From Pseudomonadota bacterium (GTDB taxonomy: Bacteria; Desulfobacterota; Desulfobacteria; Desulfobacterales; Desulfobacteraceae), in assembly GCA_018812385.1 (NCBI GenBank), contig JAHJDU010000008.1, positions 1-13,067 on the forward strand: a DNA stretch of 13,067 nucleotides, read 5' to 3'. The stretch's first letter is position 1, and each line of letters begins with the position of its first letter. Below, in pieces: positions 6,543 through 12,746 of this stretch. The notes under the pieces were generated by a model. That model was not told where the DNA came from and searched no databases. It saw only the letters and a program-made list of their open reading frames with translations. The position numbers and the translations under genes were made by a program.

Positions 6543-7599
6543 ATGAGATTCAAATATATTTCGCTTTATCAAATTAGAGGTTTAACTCATAAACCTGCGG
6601 AAGGTGATATTCAACTTCACGCGAAAGAGAATGATACTATCTCGCTCAAAGCTGTCCTCACCGACAAGCCTGACCAGTACTGTTACGATATAGATCGAGC
6701 GCTGTCCCTTGGTAATTTTCTGTTGAGGGGGATGGTAGGGCAACAGGACGAAAGCGCTCAGATAAAAGAAAATATTGAGAATATCCAAAAAAGTAGAAGG
6801 GGGAAAATAGAAGATTCGGAAGCTCTTATATTTATAGGTGAAGGTAAGACCGAAGCCGATCTTAATCAACCTTTAAGGGACACAGATGACTACACTTTGG
6901 GTTTCGACATCATCAACAAAGAGGATATTGTCTCTCTTTTCAAAGATGAAATTAATTCAACTTTAGCAGCTTTTTGTTTAGCAAGTGAACGTATTCCATT
7001 ACAAATTAAGCATTTAAGAAGTGGCGTTTTCCTTATAGATGAGCAAGCCAAACCTATATATTCATTCTCGCTCACAGGAAGCGGAGAAGCTTACTCCTCC
7101 ATACCCATTACAGCGGAACTTATTAAGGAAGCACAGGGCCAAAATCAAAGCTGTTAGCAAACGGGAAATGAAAGTATATAGACTGCTTGCAAAAGCTATA
7201 TCAAGAGACAATGACGACCTCCGCCGTTTTATGTTTGGCTGGGCTGGGCTTGAAATACTTATTAAAATCATATTTTCGGAATACGAGAAAGTGTTTGTCC
7301 AAAACCTACTTGAAGCAGATCCGGCAAGGCAAGCTGGCAGGTACTTTAAAAGAATACGTGAATTGATGAAAGGTAAATACAATATCGTGGATCAATTCGT
7401 AGTTGTGGCATCTTGCATTGCTAGCTCATCAGCGGAAATAGATATACAGGAGTTTAGTAGAATTAAAAAATTTCGTGATAGTTTTTTTCATGATACATCT
7501 GTGGCTGAGAACGTTTTGCCCACGGTTGCCGCAGTTGAGTTGTTAAAAAAATATTTACGACTGCATATAAAATACAAAAAACGCTTAACCAAGCGCTAA
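6543..7599 (+). pseudogene. Integron cassette 1: HEPN-like protein, frameshifted
   Basis: Two overlapping frames form one gene. The first runs from ATG 6543 and matches sense coding to residue 198 (ELIKEAQ), then stops at 7155-7157. The second continues as AKIKAVSKREMKVYRLLAK to a TAA at 7597-7599. Removing one G from the GGG at 7136-7138 restores a 351-residue protein. The N-terminal part is unrecognised (MRFKYISLYQIRGL, LTDKPDQYCYDIDRALSLGN). The C-terminal part is helical, with FGWAGLEILIKIIF and FRDSFFHD; R-x4-H (codons at 7474-7491) in that context is the HEPN catalytic signature, as in Apea-like RNases of defence and abortive infection systems. The stop codon lies inside attC, as is usual for cassettes. 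The HEPN assignment is inference from the motif; N-terminal function unknown. A sequencing error could also explain the shift. Confidence 0.65.
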
Positions 7600-7647
7600 A
7601 GCCGATCGCGGCCCCGTAGGCCGCTCCGGCTTAGCTTTTCGTTAGCA
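7583..7647 (+). other. attC: attC site of cassette 1 (65 bp)
   Basis: The inverse core GCTTAAC (7583-7589; fits RYYYAAC exactly) pairs with the core GTTAGCA (7641-7647; GTTRRRY with one mismatch). Between them the arms fold together: GCGCTAAAGCCG (7593-7604) against CGGCTTAGC (7627-7635), and GCGGCC (7608-7613) against GGCCGC (7619-7624) around a small loop. A few unpaired bases remain on one arm, like the extrahelical bases integrases use to read the folded strand. Length, core sites and fold are all typical of attC. Confidence 0.82.
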
Positions 7648-7679
7648 CCTCAACTTAAACTAAAGGAAGTATCGTAATA

Positions 7680-7940
7680 ATGGCAAAATTAGGATCTGAA
7701 AAAAGACCAATAGTTGTTCGAGTTCATACAGATGGAATGGCAAAGTATGTTGCTGAAACATGCACAAAGCACGGATGGCACTATATTATCGGCTTTGATT
7801 ATGACAAACCAGAAGACATTTCAGATTTGGAAAAATTGTTAAATCCGCTGCAACTTATAAAGTCTGATAAGATTGGTCGAAATGATCCTTGTCCGTGTGG
7901 CAGCGGGAAAAAGTATAAAAAATGTTGTGGAGCAAACTAA
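7680..7940 (+). CDS. Integron cassette 2: SEC-C/SWIM metal-binding motif protein
   Basis: This small 86-residue protein matches what I recall of the PBPRA1643 family of SWIM/SEC-C motif proteins. Seen: MAKLGSEKRPIVVRV, then AETCTKHGWHYIIGF.YDKPEDISDLEKLLNP, and a C-terminal zinc-binding SEC-C knuckle GRNDPCPCGSGKKYKKCC (residues 67-84, Cys71, Cys73, Cys82, Cys83). SEC-C knuckles bind zinc and often attach a protein to a partner, as in SecA. Here it is a stand-alone adaptor-like protein of unknown role. An AAGGAAG ribosome binding site lies upstream, and the gene is complete and intact. It sits between two attC sites, so it is a cassette with its own spacing and no visible promoter; expression would come from upstream. 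Confidence 0.85.
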   Translation: MAKLGSEKRPIVVRVHTDGMAKYVAETCTKHGWHYIIGFDYDKPEDISDLEKLLNPLQLIKSDKIGRNDPCPCGSGKKYKKCCGAN

Positions 7941-7955
7941 TCATTATAAAAATAG

Positions 7956-8080
7956 CGCTAACCTGTCAGTTCAAGGGACAGCCAGGGCTGTGCCGCTCTG
8001 ACATAATTGTGAAAAATTGAAAATATAAATTTTGAGGAAGTCTGTGGAAACCCTGGCTGCCCCTGACTTCTGCGTTATGG
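7956..8080 (+). other. attC: attC site of cassette 2 (about 125 bp)
   Basis: An inverse core containing GCTAAC (about 7956-7962) pairs with a core GTTATGG (8074-8080). The arms are long imperfect complements: AGTTCAAGGGACAGCCAGGG (7969-7988) against CCCTGGCTGCCCCTGACT (8051-8068), which aligns with a few unpaired bases. The central part is AT-rich. The core sites are further from consensus than in the first attC, but the pairing is extensive and the length is in the known upper range for attC. Confidence 0.68.
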
Positions 8081-8093
8081 TAACAAGGCATAA

Positions 8094-8441
8094 ATGAATG
8101 ATCTAATATCAATTAATACGCTCAAAGGTGAGGAGCTAAATATTATATCATTTGTAATGGACTACATAGAAATCCATTTTAATGGCCCTCTTATAAGAAT
8201 TTTAACAAATCCAACTATCGAAACAAAAGAAGAAAAATATCAATTTCCAGGCGAAGGTTCCCGAGACAATCTTTGCTCATTTATTGGCAAAAAAGTCAAC
8301 TCAGTCATTTTTCAAGATGGTGGTGCATTCCTAACGATACCTGATTCTGTGACATTAATTATTAAAATTATTATTGACTTTGTATCAAATTTATCCGAAA
8401 ATATACATGACTTTATGTCTAAAATTATATTTATCTTCTAA
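8094..8441 (+). CDS. Integron cassette 3 (probable): small protein of unknown function
   Basis: This 115-residue open frame starts 14 bases after the core site of the preceding attC, the usual position of a cassette ORF. I do not recognise a family with certainty. The segment YIEIHFNGPLIRILTNP, then GEGSRDNLCSFIGKKVNSVIFQDGGAFLTI, resembles small beta-rich proteins of the DUF6188/immunity type (lcslIGkkV..v..ddg.l.i), but this is weak. The C-terminal third is hydrophobic and Ile-rich (LIIKIIIDFV, SKIIFIF), unlike the rest, and could be replaced sequence. No attC follows; the ATPase gene begins 17 bases after the stop. The cassette end has therefore been lost, or this is the array boundary. 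No clear ribosome binding site. Confidence 0.55.
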   Translation: MNDLISINTLKGEELNIISFVMDYIEIHFNGPLIRILTNPTIETKEEKYQFPGEGSRDNLCSFIGKKVNSVIFQDGGAFLTIPDSVTLIIKIIIDFVSNLSENIHDFMSKIIFIF

Positions 8442-8458
8442 AAATAGACAAGGACGAC

Positions 8459-9805
8459 ATGTTTAAAAGGGATATCTTAGGAAAATTATCAGCCTGGGCA
8501 AAAAAAAGCGATCGGAAACCAATGATTCTGAGAGGTGCAAGACAGGTTGGCAAGACCACAGCTATAAAACTGTTTTCAGAAGAATTCGACCAATACCTCT
8601 ATCTGAACCTTGAACTCAAAGTTGAGCGAAATATTTTTGAACAGGACTATCCCATAGAAGAATTGATCCAGGCAATCTTCTTTTATAAAGATCAGGTGAA
8701 ACAAAAAGGTAAGATTCTCATATTCATCGATGAGATTCAGACCTGCCCTTCTGCTGTTTCATACCTCAGATTTTTTTACGAGTCCTTTCCGGATCTTTAT
8801 ATTATTGCTGCCGGATCTCTTTTGGAGACACCTATCGATACTCATATCAGCTTTCCAGTAGGAAGAGTGGAGTATCTTGTGTTGAAGCCTTTAAATTTTA
8901 AAGAATTTTTGAACGCTTTGGATGAAAAAAACAGTCTGGACATTATAAAAAATAAAATACCTGCTCCAAGTTTTGCACACGACAAATTGCTGAAATTATT
9001 TCACACGTATTCAATCATTGGGGGCATGCCGGAAATCATCCAAAGGTACTCAGACCAGAAAGATATTATCTCATTGAATAGTATATTCGATAGTTTAATC
9101 GTTTCGTATCTTGATGACGTTGAAAAATATGCTCGAAATAATTCAATGGCAAATGTTATTCGTCATGCTGTTTCCCATTCGTTTTATGAAGCTGGGAACA
9201 GAATCAAATTTCAGGGATTTGGAAATTCCAATTATAAATCAAGGGAGATGGGTGAAGCGCTAAGAGTTTTGGAAAAGGCAATGCTGATTTATCTTTTATA
9301 CCCTTCATCCTCTGTTAAACCTCCGTTGGTACCAAACACCAAGAGATCTCCAAAACTTCAAGTTCTCGATACAGGAATCCTGAACTATTTTGGTGGGTTC
9401 CAAAAGGAATTATTTGGGACGAATGATATTGATTCTGTTTATCAGGGTAAAATCGCAGAGCATATTGTCGGGCAGGAGCTTCTGGCTTGTCAAACATCTC
9501 CGTTATATAAACTGCATTTCTGGAGCAGAGAAAAAAAACAATCTAATGCCGAAATTGATTTCCTGATTCAGTATGAAGACCTGATAGTACCTGTTGAAGT
9601 CAAATCCGGTGCCACAGGACGACTTCGTTCGTTACACCAATTTATAGACCGGACCCCACACAAATATGCGGTAAGAATATATTCCGGACAATTGGAAATA
9701 AACCGGATCAAGACTTTAAACGGAAAAGACTTTACGCTTTTAAACCTTCCGTTTTATCTGGCCGGATCTATCCCGGAGTACCTTGAATGGCTGATATCTC
9801 AATAG
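8459..9805 (+). CDS. AAA_14/DUF4143 family ATPase
   Basis: This 448-residue protein is of normal length for the family. Seen: Walker A GARQVGKTT (residues 26-34), Walker B ILIFIDEIQ (86-94), an AAGSLLE sensor-like segment (117-123), a middle helical region with SIIGGMPEIIQRY, and a C-terminal DUF4143 domain with NAEIDFLI (363-370) and VPVEVKSG (377-384). The E.D...E.K pattern resembles a PD-(D/E)XK nuclease fold. These ATPases are common, often mobile, and their biological role is poorly known. The ribosome binding site is AAGGACG. It is intact although most neighbours are broken. Its end overlaps the methyltransferase remnant by 19 bases. Confidence 0.92.
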   Translation: MFKRDILGKLSAWAKKSDRKPMILRGARQVGKTTAIKLFSEEFDQYLYLNLELKVERNIFEQDYPIEELIQAIFFYKDQVKQKGKILIFIDEIQTCPSAVSYLRFFYESFPDLYIIAAGSLLETPIDTHISFPVGRVEYLVLKPLNFKEFLNALDEKNSLDIIKNKIPAPSFAHDKLLKLFHTYSIIGGMPEIIQRYSDQKDIISLNSIFDSLIVSYLDDVEKYARNNSMANVIRHAVSHSFYEAGNRIKFQGFGNSNYKSREMGEALRVLEKAMLIYLLYPSSSVKPPLVPNTKRSPKLQVLDTGILNYFGGFQKELFGTNDIDSVYQGKIAEHIVGQELLACQTSPLYKLHFWSREKKQSNAEIDFLIQYEDLIVPVEVKSGATGRLRSLHQFIDRTPHKYAVRIYSGQLEINRIKTLNGKDFTLLNLPFYLAGSIPEYLEWLISQ

Positions 9806-10230
9806 TAAACTTCGGAAAGGCCATCGGGAGATCAAGGCAGACAGTAGACGTTTACATAGCTGATCTTCGCGCTGTGAACCAGATGGACCTGGACATCAAA
9901 ATATTTCGTTTGAACTGCCTATGCATCCCGCAGGACAGGATTGCAGAGAGATTGGGCCTGGCCCGGACATCGTTTCAATACCATTTGCCGAAAATGCCAG
10001 TATTGGCAAATTCGGCAAATGATGATTTAAAGAGAGGATTCACCGTTGCCCAGGTAGCGGAAAAGTATGGCTGGCTTTTATCAATGCAGACTGGTGGGAT
10101 TTTCAGATTTAATTTAGGCGACAACTTGCTTGACAAACACCGAGGGCAGCCCTATCAAAAATCATACCGGCCGAATGGAATTCTCAGAAGAGGGAGGGAA
10201 AACCAAACTCTGTTATTTTATCGACTTTGA
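9787..10230 (+). pseudogene. DNA-methyltransferase-like HTH fragment (copy 2), chimeric ORF
   Basis: The 147-residue frame opens inside the ATPase gene. Residues about 8-96 look like a genuine protein segment with two helix-turn-helix-like parts: FGKAIGRSRQTVDVYIADLRAVNQ, IPQDRIAERLGLARTSFQYHLPKMPV, and RGFTVAQVAEKYGW. This resembles the region between the ParB-like and catalytic domains of certain DNA methyltransferases (family recalled, not searched). After KYGW, where copy 1 continues TDPMV, this copy turns into LLSMQTGGIF, so homology ends at about 10075. The rest of the frame overlaps an SRPBCC-like tail in another frame. It lacks the N-terminal ParB domain and all catalytic motifs; any product would be a bare DNA-binding fragment. 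Confidence 0.5.
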
Positions 10231-10333
10231 TCCAAGACTACCCTTCACGCTTCTCGGTTCTGTTTTAAAATCGGCTATTGAAAAGCCCATACGTCAAAGC
10301 CTGGAAAAACTTTCTAAACGCTATGCTTCCTGA
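10118..10333 (+). pseudogene. C-terminal remnant of an SRPBCC-like (polyketide cyclase/lipid-binding) protein
   Basis: In the frame that follows the TAG at 10115-10117 the sequence reads TNTEGSPIKNHTGRMEF, then SEEGGKTKLCYFIDFDPRL and a helix KSAIEKPIRQSLEKLSKRYAS before TGA. The pattern of a beta strand with G.T.l.y.idF.P, followed by a long C-terminal helix ending in LKRYAE-like residues, is typical of SRPBCC ligand-binding proteins. Only the last third of such a domain is present and no start with a ribosome binding site is seen, so it is taken as a remnant fused behind the methyltransferase fragment near 10080-10115. Motif evidence is modest. Confidence 0.4.
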
Positions 10334-10444
10334 AATATAAAAAAAATGTCTAAACTTCAAATGTGATCCTCCTCCGGTCTTGTGTGACATTAGATGGGTT
10401 TTTGTTAGATGTTCGATCAGGGGACTTCGCTATGCACAACGACA
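10334..10444. other. Intergenic stretch without recognisable feature
   Basis: These 111 bases separate the converging SRPBCC remnant and the CtlX gene. I see no coding frame with support and no convincing terminator on either strand. Confidence 0.3.
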
Positions 10445-11404
10445 TCATGAAAAATTCTTTTCCCTGGCGGAAAAAATTTCTGCCATCATGCATCTGGCAC
10501 TGCCCCCTCCGATTTTTTCAATGGTCGACAGATTAAAACTTAAAATCTCACCATATTGTTCCAGAAACTGCAACTGCTCTTCTGTAAATCCATTTTTTGC
10601 CGTTTCAGACATGACAATAAAAGCGTCATCCTGTTGGTTTCGGACCTCCAGAATGTTGCCGCAAAAATGTTTTTCCATCTGCGCCATGGTGATTTCCATG
10701 ACATCAAAGGATAATTTCAGGGTTTCGAGCACATGCTCTTTCTGCGTTTTATCCGGTATGCACTCAGCGCAGATCACTGCATATTTTTTCCCAAGACTCA
10801 TCATGACATTGGTGTGGTAAATCGGTTTTCCCGAAGAACTTTGCGTATTGAATAAAATGCCTTTCGGGTAAAACCTCAAACGGATAAAATTATCAAACTG
10901 ATCTGAATCACATCGCTCGGACCAGGCGGCATACACCACTTCATCCACATGATCAATAATCAGACTGCCCGTGCCTTCCAGGAACTTTTTCGGTTCGTCC
11001 AGCCTTCCCACGTTGATGCAGTTGCGAATGGTATATCCGTTTTCATTTAAAAGTTTTTCCACTTCCAGAAGCCGTCTTTCAGCCTTTCTGTTTTTTGCCA
11101 TCATGGGATATGTCAGAATTGTGCCATCATGTTCCGTGGAAAACCAGTTGTTGGGGAAAATGGCATCTGGCGTTGTAATATCCTGGCTGATGGAAGGTTC
11201 CAGGATCAGCACAATGACCCCCTTGCTGCGAAGGCCGTCCACCATGGCGGCAAATTCTTCATTGGCCTTTGTGTTAATCAGTTCCTGTTCTAAATCCGGT
11301 TTGTTCTGAAATTCATTATCACCCCCTGTTTCTTCATTATACCCAAAATCCCTGGGTCTTACCATGAGGATGGTATCGGCTGTCCTGGTAATTTTTATGT
11401 CCAT
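10445..11404 (-). CDS. ctlX: CtlX-type arginine deiminase-related hydrolase
   Basis: This 319-residue member of the amidinotransferase/deiminase superfamily acts on guanidino or ureido substrates; the CtlX group is named for citrulline utilisation. Seen: VRPRDFGYNEETGGDNEFQ (residues 15-33), PDAIFPNNWFS (79-89), LEGTGSLIID (142-151), YHTNVMMSLG (196-205, with the likely catalytic His198), and GGGSARCMMAEIF (299-311, with nucleophile Cys305). All core residues are present. The ATG at 11404 is chosen because AAGGAT lies 8-10 bases upstream; a TTG 33 bases earlier lacks a ribosome binding site. It is a single gene with its own promoter, divergent from the racemase, which may suggest joint amino acid metabolism. 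Confidence 0.85.
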   Translation of the reverse strand: MDIKITRTADTILMVRPRDFGYNEETGGDNEFQNKPDLEQELINTKANEEFAAMVDGLRSKGVIVLILEPSISQDITTPDAIFPNNWFSTEHDGTILTYPMMAKNRKAERRLLEVEKLLNENGYTIRNCINVGRLDEPKKFLEGTGSLIIDHVDEVVYAAWSERCDSDQFDNFIRLRFYPKGILFNTQSSSGKPIYHTNVMMSLGKKYAVICAECIPDKTQKEHVLETLKLSFDVMEITMAQMEKHFCGNILEVRNQQDDAFIVMSETAKNGFTEEQLQFLEQYGEILSFNLSTIEKIGGGSARCMMAEIFSAREKNFS

Positions 11405-11447
11405 ACTCCCGTATCCTTTTTTAAACCGTTGACTCAATTATCCTAAG

Positions 11448-11476
11448 ATTATATAAAACTTTATCTGGTTGTTCAA
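11448..11476 (-). promoter_or_regulatory. Sigma70-like promoter of the CtlX gene
   Basis: On the minus strand TTGAAC (11476-11471) is followed by exactly 17 bases and a perfect TATAAT (11453-11448). The predicted transcript start is near 11441, giving a leader of about 37 bases before the ATG at 11404. This is the best promoter match in the window. Confidence 0.7.
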
Positions 11477-11576
11477 TCCAAACAAACAGATGGATCAATT
11501 GTCTGATAAATAAAACCGCAGCCGGTGAATCTGGTTTTAGACGGACCCTTCGGGGGAAAACAATAGGAGTAAAAAT

Positions 11577-12281
11577 ATGAAGACAATTGGATTAATTGGT
11601 GGAATGAGTTGGGAATCAACAATACCATACTATTCAATAATTAACATGGAAATCAATAAACTACTTGGGAAAAATCATTCTGCAAAATGCCTTATTTATT
11701 CATTTGATTTTCAAGATATTGAAGAACTTCAATATTTAGGTGATTGGTCTACTTTGGAACTGAAAATATCAGAAGCAGGTAATTCATTAAAATCTGCTGG
11801 TGCTGAATTAATAGTTTTATGTACCAATACAATGCATAAGGTAGTAAGTAACTTTGAAAATAAAGTTGGTTTACCATTGATACATATTGCAGAAGCTGTT
11901 GGGGAAGAAGTAGTAGCAAAAGAAATAAAGAGAATAGGGCTATTAGGTACAATATTTACAATGGAACAAGATTTTTATAAAAGCCTTTTACAAAGCAAAT
12001 TCAATCTTGAAGTTATTATTCCTGAAAAAGAAGATATGGAAAGAATAAATTATATTATTTATAATGAGTTAGTTAAGGGAATTATAAAGGATGAATCTAG
12101 AAACGAATATTTAAGAATAATGGATAAAATGGTAGAAAATGGTGCGGAAGGAATAATACTGGGATGTACAGAAATTGGGTTGCTCATAAAAGACTATAAA
12201 CTGGATATATTTGACTCAACCAGTATTCATGCCAAAAAAGCAGTTAAATTATGTAATGTATTTTCACCCACTGTTCTTTAA
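11577..12281 (+). CDS. Aspartate/glutamate racemase family protein
   Basis: This 234-residue protein belongs to the PLP-independent Asp/Glu racemase family (RacX/YgeA/AspR-like), which inverts the alpha carbon of an amino acid with two cysteines as acid and base. Seen: GLIGGMSWEST (residues 5-15), the first catalytic Cys82 in VLCTNTMHK, and the second Cys197 in ILGCTEIGLL. The pseudo-twofold pattern is complete and the length is normal. An AGGAG ribosome binding site precedes the ATG. The gene is notably more AT-rich than its neighbours, suggesting acquisition from another source. The exact substrate (aspartate, glutamate or another amino acid) cannot be told. Confidence 0.9.
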   Translation: MKTIGLIGGMSWESTIPYYSIINMEINKLLGKNHSAKCLIYSFDFQDIEELQYLGDWSTLELKISEAGNSLKSAGAELIVLCTNTMHKVVSNFENKVGLPLIHIAEAVGEEVVAKEIKRIGLLGTIFTMEQDFYKSLLQSKFNLEVIIPEKEDMERINYIIYNELVKGIIKDESRNEYLRIMDKMVENGAEGIILGCTEIGLLIKDYKLDIFDSTSIHAKKAVKLCNVFSPTVL

Positions 12282-12310
12282 CAGATATTAACCCTTGGTC
12301 TGACAGCCAT

Positions 12311-12669
12311 TTATTGGTCATGCCGGATTGTGTTGCCATAGTTCATCCAGCCGCGCATAATACCAATAATTCATATAAACGGTATTCCATAGAAGCAAAC
12401 CAACTCCTTCCGGTAAAGAGACGTAATCGCCGCTTGAATTCCAGGGGCACCTTTGTTGGCCCTTACCTGTTTCCAGACACGACGTATATTTTCTGCCGAA
12501 AGCATACGTTCCAGTAGATGACTCTTTGAAAATGGAACCTCCACAGCGCGCCTGTACACCACTCCGCCCTTGTTTTCGGCTAATACTTCTGCTAATGCTA
12601 TATGCACCAACAGGATTCACGTACAGGGGACTTACACCCCATTAGTTCACGCCCATGCCGGGCGTACAC
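12311..12669 (-). pseudogene. ltrA: Collapsed class-C-like group II intron with reverse transcriptase/maturase remnant
   Basis: The 5' end begins GTGTACGCCCGGCATGGGCG (12669-12650), followed by GGGGTGTAAGTCCCC; this closely resembles the start of bacterial class C group II introns (GTGTGCCCGGCATGGG...). A protein frame (12610 downward) carries the RT-0 region LLERMLSAENIRRVWKQVRA, NKGAPG. At about 12440 it jumps by a large deletion and a frame change to a maturase-domain sequence FKRRLRLFTGRSWFASMEYR, then shifts frame again near 12355-12385 to IMRGWMNYG and TAA at 12311. All palm-domain RT blocks, including YADD, are gone, and no domain V is seen before the racemase gene. The element is immobile. 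It lies antisense to the flanking genes. Confidence 0.75.
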
Positions 12670-12679
12670 AAGAAAACTG

Positions 12680-12697
12680 AACCGGATTTCACCGGTT
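12680..12697. terminator. Hairpin at the intron 5' junction, probable terminator
   Basis: AACCGG and CCGGTT form a perfect 6-bp stem with a 6-base loop. On the minus strand it is followed by a T-rich tract (TTTTCTT) that ends exactly where the intron starts at 12669. Class C group II introns are known to insert just after terminator hairpins. On the plus strand, ATTTTG follows, so it may once have ended the racemase transcript before the intron moved in. Confidence 0.5.
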
Positions 12698-12746
12698 ATT
12701 TTGAATATTAACCAGGACATTAGATCAATCATAAAAGGAGAAAAAA

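Noticed and set aside
7130..7157. Programmed +1 frameshifting in cassette 1
   Set aside because: No stop codon at the shift point, no Shine-Dalgarno-like stimulator and no classical slippery sequence; a one-base indel is simpler.
10380..10820. Plus-strand open frame of 146 codons
   Set aside because: Antisense to the CtlX gene, which has all catalytic motifs; no family resemblance on the plus strand.
12371..12620. Two separate small minus-strand genes
   Set aside because: Both are frames of one deleted and frameshifted group II intron maturase.
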